A stretch of 42,633 nucleotides of DNA from Candidatus Omnitrophota bacterium (GCA_023248155.1 JAHFFE010000006.1:46523-89155); one strand, 5' to 3'; numbered from the stretch's first letter, positions 1 through 9,448 are shown. The notes: generated by a model not told the origin, from the letters alone. Numbers and translations are program-made.

Positions 1-930
1 CGTTTTCCAAACGCGCGCATTACCTATATGACAGCCAGCCGTTCGGCCGATCTGGCCCGGTATTTTTCCGGTATCGACGAGGTAATTACATTCGATCGCA
101 AGGGAAAAGATCGCGGAGTGATGGGGCGGATTCGTCTGATGGCGCGCTTGTTGAAACGACGATTTGATTTCGCGGTTGTGTTGAAAGATTCGGTGACGCA
201 CAAATTTTTGGGAATTTGGCATTTCTGGAGTTTGCGCGACTACTTGAACTGCCGTCCGTCCGATCGTCGCGTCCACGTGGTCGACAGCTATCTTGATTTT
301 CTAAGGCATCATGCCGTTTCGGTCGAGAAAGCGGAGTTTCTGTTTGAGGCCACAACGGAGGAACAACAGTTTGCCGATCAGTTTTTGAAAACGCATGGTG
401 TCCAGCCGAGTGACCGGTTGGTCGGGATATTGCCGATTTCGGCCTGGTCTTTAAAGAACTGGCCTGTTGAAAAATTTAATCAGCTGGCGGCCCGTTTGCG
501 GGAGGAGAGCGGTGTCAAAACAATCGTTTTCGGTAAAAGCGGGGAAGACCAACTGGGAGAATGGGTAACTGCGCGGCTTTCTCCCGATCTGATCAGCGCC
601 GTCGATAAAACCAATTTAAGGCAGGCGATGGCGTTGATTCGTCGATGCTCTCTTTTTATTGGGCCGGACTCCAGTTTGATTCATTTGGCCAGTTGCATGG
701 GTGTTGTTTCGCTCGGACTTTATGGTCCTACGCCGACCGATTACAATTACCCCTATTTTCACCGCGATCAGATTCTGGTGACCGATCATCCGCCCGATTG
801 TTTACCGTGCTATCCGTCGATGCGTTATGTTCCTTGCAAGAATAAATTTCTCTATGGCGCCTGCATGGAAGATATTGCTTTCGAAACGGTTTTACGGAAA
901 GTAAACGAACTGCTGTTAACAAAAGCCTAA
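1..930 (+). CDS. Glycosyltransferase family 9 (ADP-heptose:LPS heptosyltransferase-like), 5' truncated by window edge
   Basis: Frame is open from base 1 (RFPNARITYMTASRSADL...); GT9-like C-terminal motif GPDSSLIHLASCMGVVSLGLYGPT... Confidence 0.85.
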   Translation, partial: RFPNARITYMTASRSADLARYFSGIDEVITFDRKGKDRGVMGRIRLMARLLKRRFDFAVVLKDSVTHKFLGIWHFWSLRDYLNCRPSDRRVHVVDSYLDFLRHHAVSVEKAEFLFEATTEEQQFADQFLKTHGVQPSDRLVGILPISAWSLKNWPVEKFNQLAARLREESGVKTIVFGKSGEDQLGEWVTARLSPDLISAVDKTNLRQAMALIRRCSLFIGPDSSLIHLASCMGVVSLGLYGPTPTDYNYPYFHRDQILVTDHPPDCLPCYPSMRYVPCKNKFLYGACMEDIAFETVLRKVNELLLTKA

Positions 931-1487
931 TGGTTCGTCATGCTCTCGAGAATTTTTTGCACCAGTTCCATCGGAAGGCCCACCACGTTCGAGTAGGACC
1001 CCGTTACTTTTTTAATCACCGGATCTTTCGTCTCTTGAGCGGCGTAGCAGCCCGATTTATCGAGGTTCTTTTTTGCGAAGCGGGCGATTTCAGCAGCGGT
1101 GAGTTTGCGCATCGTCACGTGCGTACTCATATGCGCCACCTTCTTTTTGCCGGTTTTCGCGTTGACCAGCGCGATTCCGGTAACGACGCGGTGCGTGGTT
1201 CCTTGCAGGCGTCCCAGCATCGCGCGGCCCGCGGCTAAATTAGCCGGTTTCCCGAGAATATCTCCGTTGTGCACCACGATGGTATCGGCGCCCAGCACCC
1301 AGCCGGTTTTTACTTTTTTCGCGACGGCCAATGCTTTAGCCAATGCCAGTTTTCGGGTATAGGCCGGGGGAGTCAGCTTCCCGGGAGGCGGTTCATGGAT
1401 GCGGCTGGGAACAACGCGAAACGGAATTTTATATTCTTTGAGCAGTTGTTTTCGCCGGGGACTGGCCGATGCCAGGATCAGCATCAA
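927..1487 (-). CDS. maf: Maf-family nucleoside triphosphate pyrophosphatase
   Basis: N-terminus MLILASASPRRKQLLKE, GADTIVV motif, typical length 186 aa. Confidence 0.93.
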   Translation of the reverse strand: MMLILASASPRRKQLLKEYKIPFRVVPSRIHEPPPGKLTPPAYTRKLALAKALAVAKKVKTGWVLGADTIVVHNGDILGKPANLAAGRAMLGRLQGTTHRVVTGIALVNAKTGKKKVAHMSTHVTMRKLTAAEIARFAKKNLDKSGCYAAQETKDPVIKKVTGSYSNVVGLPMELVQKILESMTNH

Positions 1488-2479
1488 GAGTTGAGAGAAA
1501 TCGGAACTTTGGGCTGGGGCGCGGCCGGTTTTTTAGGCTGCATCGGATCGCCCTGGATATTCTTTTTCGGATTGGCCCGCTTCATCAGATCTTGATACCA
1601 GGCGATGTAATTCTTGAATTTTTTCTGCTGTTCAACTTGCGCTGCCATTTCTTTTCGGGCTTTGTCGTCGAGTTTCTTCGGATCAGCCGGCTGAATTGTT
1701 TTCACGCGCGCGATGATGAACTGATCCTTGCCGGTCGGGAACGGGCCGCACAGCTCGCCTTCTTTCTTGTCGAACGCCAAATAAAAGGCAGTGGCCGGAG
1801 GGCCGAGGTCGGTTGATTTGTCAGTCAGTTTGAAAAAACCGGTGGTTTGCGGGAAAGGTTTTGGATCGGTCTTGGCATCTGCCAATGCTTTTTCGGCTGC
1901 CTTGGCATCGGAAAATTTCGCGTATTCCAGTTTGATCGATTTATTTTCCCGTTCAAACGCCTCGGTAATCTCTGCGTCGGTCGGGGCGGCGCTGCTGATC
2001 GCTTTGTTGATTAATTTGCGAATTATTAATTCTTCGCGCATATCTTCTTCGAACCGGCGCGGGGTGGTGCCCAATCCATATTGAACCATGGCCTGGTAGC
2101 TGCTGTTATCAAACCGGCCTGATTTGTCCTGGAACAACGGTTCCGCCAGCATCTGGGCGCGCACTTCTTCATCAGAAGCGTTGAGGTGCAGACGTCGCGC
2201 TTCGGCCAGAAGAATCAGCCGTTCCCAGGACTGCTGCTGCAGAATTTCGGGGGAGACTTTTTCCTGATACTTGTCTCCGTAGCGGAGGATTGCCTGACGG
2301 CGGGCCGATTCTGTTGATGTGATGAGGTTTGCCAGCGAGACTGGCGCTCCGAAAATCGTTCCGGCATCGTTGTCGTTCATGGAATGTATGCTGGAAACAG
2401 CGGAGGTTCCCATCCAGGCCACGGTGCCAACGACTGCGATAATCGCCAGCCAAAAAATGTTTTTGCGGATCCAGTTCAT
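1484..2479 (-). CDS. SurA/PpiD-like membrane-anchored periplasmic folding factor (SurA_N-type domain)
   Basis: N-terminal TM anchor, SurA_N-like helix region (LILLAEARRLHLNASDEEVRAQML...F.....Y), C-terminal PpiD-like tail. Confidence 0.7.
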   Translation of the reverse strand: MNWIRKNIFWLAIIAVVGTVAWMGTSAVSSIHSMNDNDAGTIFGAPVSLANLITSTESARRQAILRYGDKYQEKVSPEILQQQSWERLILLAEARRLHLNASDEEVRAQMLAEPLFQDKSGRFDNSSYQAMVQYGLGTTPRRFEEDMREELIIRKLINKAISSAAPTDAEITEAFERENKSIKLEYAKFSDAKAAEKALADAKTDPKPFPQTTGFFKLTDKSTDLGPPATAFYLAFDKKEGELCGPFPTGKDQFIIARVKTIQPADPKKLDDKARKEMAAQVEQQKKFKNYIAWYQDLMKRANPKKNIQGDPMQPKKPAAPQPKVPISLNS

Positions 2480-2590
2480 TCGGTTATTGTACAGAATTCA
2501 CCGTAATATTCAATAACAATTTAAAAATCCATGAATTAGAAGTAGCGAAAACTTTAATATATCAAAAATGTTAGAACACGCTGTTTTCAG

Positions 2591-2619
2591 TTGACGGATG
2601 AGACAACCTCCTATATAAT
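2591..2619 (+). promoter_or_regulatory. Sigma70-type promoter for hisG operon
   Basis: TTGACG (2591-2596), 17 bp spacer, TATAAT (2614-2619). Confidence 0.75.
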
Positions 2620-2657
2620 AATCGTTTTCATGCAGTTACCAGGAGGGATGACGAACC

Positions 2658-3530
2658 ATGAGGCTTAAACTCGGCTTACCCAAGGGGAGCCTTCAGGAAT
2701 CAACAGTTCAGCTGTTTCAGCATGCCGGTTTCCAGCTGGGCGTGAAAGAGCGTTCCTATTTTCCCACCATTGATGACGAAGAAATTGAGATTACACTGCT
2801 GCGCGCGCAGGAGATGTCGCGTTATGTTGAGGCCGGCGCTTTAGACGGCGGGATTACCGGCAATGACTGGATTCTGGAAAACGGTTCCGATGTGGTGAAG
2901 GTGGCCGAACTTCCGTATTCCAAGAAGAGCATGGACCCGGTCCGCTGGGTGTTGGCGGTTCCGGTTGATTCCAAAATCAGCCGCCCGAAAGATCTGGAAG
3001 GCAAGCGGCTGGCGACCGAACTGGTCGGCATGACGCGCGCTTATCTGAAAAGCCATAAAGTAAACGCCACGGTTGAATTTTCGTGGGGCGCCACCGAAGC
3101 CAAGGTCAGTACCGGGTTGGTGGATGCCATCGTTGAATTAACCGAAACCGGTTCTTCACTGCGCGCCAACAAGCTGCGTATCGTGGATACGATCTGCACC
3201 TCGTCCACGCAGTTGATCGCCAACAAGCTTGCCTGGAAAGATGCCTGGAAGCGCCGCAAGCTGGAATCGATGGCGACGCTGTTGAAGGGGGCGATTGCCG
3301 CGCGCGGGAAAGTGGTTATTAAAATGAATGTCGCCAAGAAGAATTTGAAAGATGTGCTGAAGGTGCTTCCGGCGATTCGCAAGCCGACGGTTTCTCCGCT
3401 GAGCACCACGCCATGGTTTGCCATTGAAACGGTCCTGGATGAAAAATCAGTCCGCACGCTGATTCCGGAATTGAAAAAAGCCGGCGCCGAAGGGATTATT
3501 GAATTTCCGTTAAGTAAAATTATCTATTAA
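2658..3530 (+). CDS. hisG: ATP phosphoribosyltransferase, long form with C-terminal regulatory domain
   Basis: [13 protein letters not shown]..., [37 protein letters not shown]; HisG_C-like ending. Confidence 0.93.
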   Translation: MRLKLGLPKGSLQESTVQLFQHAGFQLGVKERSYFPTIDDEEIEITLLRAQEMSRYVEAGALDGGITGNDWILENGSDVVKVAELPYSKKSMDPVRWVLAVPVDSKISRPKDLEGKRLATELVGMTRAYLKSHKVNATVEFSWGATEAKVSTGLVDAIVELTETGSSLRANKLRIVDTICTSSTQLIANKLAWKDAWKRRKLESMATLLKGAIAARGKVVIKMNVAKKNLKDVLKVLPAIRKPTVSPLSTTPWFAIETVLDEKSVRTLIPELKKAGAEGIIEFPLSKIIY

Positions 3531-3542
3531 GAAGGAGGACCG

Positions 3543-3632
3543 ATGGGCAGTCTCGTCAAGAAGCGCCGCAAAAAGATCAATAACCACAAGAGAAAAAAGC
3601 GGCTTCGGTTAAATCGCCACAAGAAGAGTTAG
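3543..3632 (+). CDS. bS22-like / AURKAIP1-COX24-domain small basic ribosomal protein (29 aa)
   Basis: ORF MGSLVKKRRKKINNHKRKKRLRLNRHKKS* preceded by AAGGAGG; not in supplied ORF track because it is short. Confidence 0.75.
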   Translation: MGSLVKKRRKKINNHKRKKRLRLNRHKKS

Positions 3633-3659
3633 GCCGGTTTTCGTCAAAAGGAGACAGCG

Positions 3660-5228
3660 GTGAGTCAACATCGATTGCGTTGGCTGGGCTGTCTCCTTTT
3701 ATTTTTCTGTCTGGCCGGTTGCACGAATAAGCCTCAGGTTCCGCAAGAAAAACCGGCGCCATCCCAAAAACTGATTTTTGACGCGCCTCCCTCGCGGGAA
3801 CTTAATAAAGATCAACGGTCGCTGGCTACGTATATGGCGGGGTTGATGCGCGAGTCCGGCGGAGAATTCGCGCAGGCCCAGACTGAGTATGAGAATGCCA
3901 GCCGCGTCAGTCCGAATAACGCGCAGATCCTTTTGCGGCTGGGCATCGTGCAGCTGCAGCGCAACCAAACCGCCGCCGCCATCGTTTCTCTTGAAAAAGT
4001 ATGCGCGCTGAATCCCGAAGATATCCGGCCCCGGTTTTTGCTCGGTGTTGTTTACGGCAACCAGCAGCAGTATGAAAAATCAATTGAGCAGTATGTTCAG
4101 ATTCTCGAGAGAGAACCGGCCAACCTGGGCGCTCTGACGCAGCTGGCCGATTTGTATATTTTGCAGGATAAGACGCTGGAAGGCATCGACATTTATGAAC
4201 GGCTTTTGCGGGAACGGCCGCGCGCGCCGGTCGCGCATTTTAATCTGGCCGTGCTCTACGCCAAGCGCCAATATTGGAAATCGGCGATTACGCATATGCG
4301 CCGGGCGCTGGAAGAAGACCCTGATTATCTTGAAGCGCGGCTCGGCTTGGCGGTCTGTCTGGAATTGTCGGGCGATCTTTCCGGCGCCGAAGAACAGTTC
4401 CGCGCGGCGCTTAAGCAGGAGCCGGCCAATACCCGTTTAATGCGGGTGCTCGCGCGGATTTCTTACCGGATGGGTGATCCGGAAGAATCGCATAAGTGGG
4501 TTACCCGTTATTTAAGTTTTAATCCGAACGATTCAGAGGCGCACCTGGAGCTGGCTTATCTGTTGATCGAGATGGGGCGATGGGAAGAAGCCGTCGCGCA
4601 GGCGCAGCGGACGCTTCGTCAACCCAGCGAAGATTCTGAGATTGCGGTTCAGGCCTGGGTCGCCGCGGGTACCGCGTACCAGAACGGCGGTCAGTATCCG
4701 CACGCGCTCGACGCGTTTAAAAAAGCGCTGGCTGCCGCGAATTCGTCGAATGCGCTTGAAGTGCGTGAACGGATTGTGGTGCTGTATCAGAAAATGGGGC
4801 GCCACGACCGGGCCGAACGGGTTTTAAAACCGATGCTGGCGGCCGATCCGGAAAATCCGGAACTGCTGAACAGCCTGGGGTATGTGTACGCCGAGTGGGG
4901 ACGCAATCTTCCCGAGGCCGAGCGGCTGGTGCAGGCGGCATTAAAGAAAGATCCGGAAAATGCCGCTTATCTGGATTCGCTGGGCTGGGTCTATTTCAAA
5001 ATGGGTAAAAGTCAAGCGGCGAAATCGCTGCTGGAAAAAGCGGCTGCGAAAAATAAAGATTCCGCAGTATTGGAACACTTGGGTCGTGTATACTTAATGC
5101 TAAGGGAAACAGCGCGCGCCCGCGAGGTTTGGGAACAGGCGCTCGCTCTGGAACGGAGCGATACGGCTCTCATTCATCAGTTGAATCGTGATTTGGCGGA
5201 ACTGGCCCACCAACAAAAAGGACGATAA
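3660..5228 (+). CDS. TPR-repeat lipoprotein
   Basis: GTG start; lipoprotein signal WLGCLLLFFCLAGC; many tetratricopeptide repeats. Confidence 0.88.
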   Translation: MSQHRLRWLGCLLLFFCLAGCTNKPQVPQEKPAPSQKLIFDAPPSRELNKDQRSLATYMAGLMRESGGEFAQAQTEYENASRVSPNNAQILLRLGIVQLQRNQTAAAIVSLEKVCALNPEDIRPRFLLGVVYGNQQQYEKSIEQYVQILEREPANLGALTQLADLYILQDKTLEGIDIYERLLRERPRAPVAHFNLAVLYAKRQYWKSAITHMRRALEEDPDYLEARLGLAVCLELSGDLSGAEEQFRAALKQEPANTRLMRVLARISYRMGDPEESHKWVTRYLSFNPNDSEAHLELAYLLIEMGRWEEAVAQAQRTLRQPSEDSEIAVQAWVAAGTAYQNGGQYPHALDAFKKALAAANSSNALEVRERIVVLYQKMGRHDRAERVLKPMLAADPENPELLNSLGYVYAEWGRNLPEAERLVQAALKKDPENAAYLDSLGWVYFKMGKSQAAKSLLEKAAAKNKDSAVLEHLGRVYLMLRETARAREVWEQALALERSDTALIHQLNRDLAELAHQQKGR

Positions 5229-5233
5229 CGATT

Positions 5234-6865
5234 ATGTCTTTCTTTCGGAAAATCAAAATTTGGGTAGTCGACCATTGGATTGTGGTTTCTGTCGTTGGGG
5301 GTGTCCTTCTTTGTATAGGTTTGACATGGTGGGGAATGTCACAGTTGGAGTCGTTCTACCGCACGATGACTCTGGCGACTATGCCGATGACCATGTTGAT
5401 GTGGTTGGTTTCCTCGGTTATCTCCGCGTTTGTCTACGTTTCGATCATGTTCGGTTATTTTTCAAGAATGGATAAGAAACAGGTTAAATCGTCCAGTGTG
5501 AATGTCCGGTTTGACGATGTGCTTGGCATTGATGAATCCAAAGACGAAGCGCGCGAAGTGGTGGCGCTGTTGAAAGACCGCACGCGGCTGAAAAATGTCG
5601 GCGGAAAAATTCTGCGCGGTATTTTAATGCAGGGGCCCCCCGGCTGCGGAAAAACATTTCTGGCCAAAGCGATTGCCACCGAAGCCGGTATTCCATTTCT
5701 GTCGTTAGCGGCCAGTGATTTTGTTCAGGTTTTTGTCGGCGTGGGCGCCAGCCGGATCCGGAAAGTTTTTAAAGACGCGCAGCGGCAAGCCTACGCGAGC
5801 GGGGCGTGCATCATTTTCATTGATGAGCTCGACGCCATTGGGCGGGCCCGAACCTATAGTTCGATGGGCGGTCAAGAAACCGACCAGACACTCAACGCGC
5901 TGCTGGTTGAGATGGACGGTTTGCAGGGGCGCCAGGAGAGCATTGTGGTGATCGGCGCCACCAACGCTCCGGAAGGTGTTCTGGACGCGGCGCTGCTTCG
6001 GCCCGGACGGTTTGACCGCAAAATTTATGTCGACCGCCCGAACCTGAAAGGGCGCGAACAGGTTTTTGGCTACTACCTGAAAAAAGTCCAGTATGATCCG
6101 TCGCTCGATATTCCGCGGCTTGCGCGCCGCGCCGTTGGGAAAACGCCGGCTGAAATTGAGAATATCGTGAAAGAAGCGGCGTTGATTGCCACGCGCCAGG
6201 GTCGCGATAAGGTAATCTTCAGCGACCTTTCCGAAGCGTTCGAGCGCGTTGACCTGGGCATCAAGCACCGCCGCAGCATGACCGATACTGAGAAAAAGAT
6301 GACCGCCTATCATGAGACGGGTCATTTGATGGCTACTTACTTTTTGCACCCGACCGACGATGTGTTCAAGGCCTCGATCATCGGTCGCCGCGGTACTCTC
6401 GGCGTGGTCTGGAAAGTTCCACGCGAAGAACTGCATTCGCACACGAAAGTGCATTTATTGGCCAACATCAAGGTCTCGCTGGCCGGCTATGCGGCCGAGC
6501 GTATGGTCTTTAACACCAGCACCAGCGGCGTTTCAGCCGATTTTGAGAACGCGATGGCGATTGCGCACAACATGGTCTGGCAGCTGGGCATGGGCAAGAA
6601 ATATATCGGCGACTGGGAAATGGTGGCCAATTCCGCCAACGGGTCGCTAAATATTTCCGAGTCGGCCCGCACCGAGCTCAACGAAGAGACCAACCAAATC
6701 TTGCAGGAATGCTTGAAAGAGGTTGAGGAGCTATTGACGAAAGAGCGGCCGCTGATGGACCGGTTCGTGCTCGAGCTGCTGCGCAAAGAAGAGCTGGAAT
6801 ATGATGAGATCGAAGCGATTTTCCGCGATGCCGGAAAAGCCCGAGGAATGCTGCCGGGATTTTAA
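5234..6865 (+). CDS. ftsH: FtsH-family AAA+ ATP-dependent zinc metalloprotease, compact membrane domain
   Basis: Two N-terminal TM segments, Walker A GPPGCGKT, Walker B IIFIDELDAIG, SRH RPGRFDR, HETGH zinc motif. Confidence 0.88.
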   Translation: MSFFRKIKIWVVDHWIVVSVVGGVLLCIGLTWWGMSQLESFYRTMTLATMPMTMLMWLVSSVISAFVYVSIMFGYFSRMDKKQVKSSSVNVRFDDVLGIDESKDEAREVVALLKDRTRLKNVGGKILRGILMQGPPGCGKTFLAKAIATEAGIPFLSLAASDFVQVFVGVGASRIRKVFKDAQRQAYASGACIIFIDELDAIGRARTYSSMGGQETDQTLNALLVEMDGLQGRQESIVVIGATNAPEGVLDAALLRPGRFDRKIYVDRPNLKGREQVFGYYLKKVQYDPSLDIPRLARRAVGKTPAEIENIVKEAALIATRQGRDKVIFSDLSEAFERVDLGIKHRRSMTDTEKKMTAYHETGHLMATYFLHPTDDVFKASIIGRRGTLGVVWKVPREELHSHTKVHLLANIKVSLAGYAAERMVFNTSTSGVSADFENAMAIAHNMVWQLGMGKKYIGDWEMVANSANGSLNISESARTELNEETNQILQECLKEVEELLTKERPLMDRFVLELLRKEELEYDEIEAIFRDAGKARGMLPGF

Positions 6866-8272
6866 ATGATGAATCAAGATGCTCTTCAACAGAAGGGGCT
6901 GTCACTCTTTTTGGTGGCAGTCTTTTCGTTCGCGCTGACGTCCTGCGGCGGCAGTTCCTACCCGAAAGATCAGCTGACCCAGCGGCTGGCCGAGGTTTGC
7001 AAACGGGAATACGGCCTGACCGTTCGCGCGCAGGTCTCCGGCACGACGCTGGGTGTTTTGGTTGAACTTCCCGGTTTAGTCGACGAACTGCGCAAGAGCG
7101 CCTCGGCCGATGAGCGCGCGCTGATGGACCCGCCGCTGTCGGTGGAAGGCCGCTATACCGAAGGGGCATTTGATTTCCGCGTGGAAGTAAAAACGCCGTT
7201 TAAACTGAAGCATCCGGGTCTGGAAGATGATCCGGACGACGGCAAGAAAGAACCTTCCGACGTCATGAAGAAACTGCGGCGCGTTTCGCATATTGTTTTA
7301 CGCGCCTGCCTTTCGACCGACGCCAAAATTGATTTTTACACGATTATCGCGCGCGATCCCGGCTCTGAAAAATACGATCTGATTTTTTCCGGTCATGTGC
7401 TGGATACCAAGATGATGCAGTACTACGCGATCTCGATGGGCGAGTTCCGCCGCCGCAGTGAATACTCGGTTCGCCGCCAGCCCGAAGCGCTGGCCGCTGA
7501 AATCGTCGAAGCATTCCTGATTGATCTGCGCCGCCGCTCGGTGCCGGAATTGCTGAGCGCCTACACAGCGCGCACCAAACGATTTGAAGCAATGCTGCCG
7601 AAGATGATTGATGTGGCCACCATTGTTCAGGGCAACGAGCAGAAATTATTTGATCAGCCGTGGTATTCGCGGCAGATTGATGAAAAGACCGTGCTGGTCG
7701 CCGTGCCGCTAAAGCCGCTGGCCGACCCGGGAACTTTGCTGTTTGTCGTGGAAGTGAAAGAGGGGATGGGCAATCCGCGCGAAATGCCGGGCGCTTTACT
7801 GGACATACTCCGTTTGGGCAACCGCGAACTGCTGCCGGAAGCGTACCAAAAATATGGTCCTCCTGAAACCTGGAAAGACTCCTTCTATTTGGAGCCGCTC
7901 TCGCTGCCGGTTTTTATCGCCAAGCAGGTGGCTCGCCGCGCGCTGGCTTCGGCCGAGCCGATTCCTGATGAGAAAGAGGAGGCCGAACTGAAAAAACTTC
8001 CCAAGGATGCTCAGAAAATGAAACGGCTTCTCAAGAAAAACAAACCGGCTCCCGTTGTGAAAAAACCGCTTCCGCCCGGAGCGGCTACGCTGCAGGATCT
8101 GGCGCAATGGGTCACTGCCGATCTGGCGTATGTCACGAAGATTTATCAGTTTAATCAATACCGTGAAATGAGCCTGGTTGATGTCGAAAAGGGAACCCGC
8201 TGGCAGGTTCCGGCCGCGCAGGTCGAGCTGTTCCGCAAAAAAGATCCTCCGAAAATCAGCCCGGTACCGTGA
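6866..8272 (+). CDS. Putative lipoprotein of unknown function
   Basis: Signal with lipobox (FALTSC), no recognised domain. Confidence 0.6.
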   Translation: MMNQDALQQKGLSLFLVAVFSFALTSCGGSSYPKDQLTQRLAEVCKREYGLTVRAQVSGTTLGVLVELPGLVDELRKSASADERALMDPPLSVEGRYTEGAFDFRVEVKTPFKLKHPGLEDDPDDGKKEPSDVMKKLRRVSHIVLRACLSTDAKIDFYTIIARDPGSEKYDLIFSGHVLDTKMMQYYAISMGEFRRRSEYSVRRQPEALAAEIVEAFLIDLRRRSVPELLSAYTARTKRFEAMLPKMIDVATIVQGNEQKLFDQPWYSRQIDEKTVLVAVPLKPLADPGTLLFVVEVKEGMGNPREMPGALLDILRLGNRELLPEAYQKYGPPETWKDSFYLEPLSLPVFIAKQVARRALASAEPIPDEKEEAELKKLPKDAQKMKRLLKKNKPAPVVKKPLPPGAATLQDLAQWVTADLAYVTKIYQFNQYREMSLVDVEKGTRWQVPAAQVELFRKKDPPKISPVP

Positions 8273-9132
8273 AGTCGGTCGTTCTCGAGTCTTACGCCAA
8301 AGTCAATTTGTTCCTCGATGTGCTCCAGAAATTTCCGGACGGCTATCATGAATTGCTCACCGTTTTTGAGCGCGTCAGTTTGGCCGACCGGGTGACCGTC
8401 GAACGTGTTTCCGGGTCAGGGATCGGTCTCGAATGCGATGCGGCCGGAGTTCCGGCCGACGAAACCAACCTGGCCGTGAAAGCGGCGCTGGCGTACCGGG
8501 CGGCATGCGGTTGGAGCGACGGTCTGCGCATCATGCTGCAAAAAAATATCCCGGCCGGCGGCGGAATGGGCGGGGGATCGTCCAACGCAGCGGCCGTTTT
8601 GCTGGCGCTCGATCAGCTCAGCGGGCAGGCGCTGCCGCGCACTGCGTTGATCGAATGCGCGCGAGAGTTGGGCGCCGACGTCGCCTTCTTTATGGAGCAG
8701 ACCCCGTTCGGAATCGGCCGCCATCGCGGCGACGTAATCGAGCCGCTGGCATTTCCGGATACCCGGCTCTGGCACCTGCTGGTGACGCCCGAGTTCCCGG
8801 TGCCGACCAAGACCGTTTATCAGTCGCTTCGCTTGACACCCAAACACCCCGATGTTAAAATTATTTTAGGTGCCCTGGAGCAGCGGCAAATTCCCAGGGT
8901 ACAGACATTACTCTACAACGCATTAGAGCCTACCGTGGAAACTCTCTTTCCTGCGATTGCGCGGGTTAAAGATCGAATGATGAAAGATGGGGGAGTGTCC
9001 TCTCCGGTTGTTTCCGGAAGCGGATCGACGGTTTTTTCCGTCTGCGCTTCGGAAGCCGAAGCGAGACAAGCCGCGGAGCGTCTTCAAAAGCTGCAGCCGG
9101 ATTGGCGGATTTTTGCCGCCCGGACAGTCTAG
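8269..9132 (+). CDS. ispE: 4-diphosphocytidyl-2-C-methyl-D-erythritol kinase
   Basis: SYAKVNLFLDVL, GHMP kinase motif PAGGGMGGGSSNAAA; GTG start overlapping upstream stop. Confidence 0.92.
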   Translation: MKSVVLESYAKVNLFLDVLQKFPDGYHELLTVFERVSLADRVTVERVSGSGIGLECDAAGVPADETNLAVKAALAYRAACGWSDGLRIMLQKNIPAGGGMGGGSSNAAAVLLALDQLSGQALPRTALIECARELGADVAFFMEQTPFGIGRHRGDVIEPLAFPDTRLWHLLVTPEFPVPTKTVYQSLRLTPKHPDVKIILGALEQRQIPRVQTLLYNALEPTVETLFPAIARVKDRMMKDGGVSSPVVSGSGSTVFSVCASEAEARQAAERLQKLQPDWRIFAARTV

Positions 9133-9161
9133 GAGGCAGGCAGGGTCTTCAATAAATCGTT

Positions 9162-9235
9162 TGCCCTGTCGTCCAACGGTAGGACGCCAGATTTTGGGTC
9201 TGGTTATCTAGGTTCGAATCCTAGCGGGGCAACCA
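9162..9235 (+). tRNA. tRNA-Gln (anticodon TTG), CCA encoded
   Basis: Cloverleaf: acceptor TGCCCTG/CGGGGCA, anticodon arm CCAGA-TTTTGGG-TCTGG, T arm CTAGGTTCGAATCCTAG, encoded ACCA. Confidence 0.95.
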
Positions 9236-9244
9236 CTTTAGTGG

Positions 9245-9285
9245 TGTCATTTAAGATGCTGAGCAAAGACGATCTCAGCATGACA
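9245..9285. repeat. Dispersed palindromic repeat copy 1
   Basis: tgtcatttaag-ATGCTGAG-caaagacgat-CTCAGCAT-gaca, related to copy at 21714-21781. Confidence 0.75.
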
Positions 9286-9411
9286 GCTTGGGCAGGATTC
9301 GAGGGGAGCTGCGACTTGGTTCAGGGAGGTCTGACCGAATAGAGAAGACCGACTTCTTTGGGAGCAGCGGGTGGCCGACCTGGAATTCCGCTGATGCGGA
9401 ATGGAAGGCGC

Positions 9412-9432
9412 CGAATCCTAGCGGGGCAACCA
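9412..9432 (+). repeat. 21-bp direct repeat of tRNA-Gln 3' end (CGAATCCTAGCGGGGCAACCA)
   Basis: Identical to 9215-9235, with 176 bp between copies; att-like arrangement. Confidence 0.9.
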
Positions 9433-9448
9433 TTTTTGTTGTAGGAGA

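Noticed and set aside
5705-6454. 249-aa minus-strand ORF
   Set aside because: Antisense to ftsH; no recognisable domain.
9412-9432. Second tRNA gene or tRNA pseudogene
   Set aside because: Only the T-arm 3' half and acceptor 3' strand are present; better explained as an att-like direct repeat.
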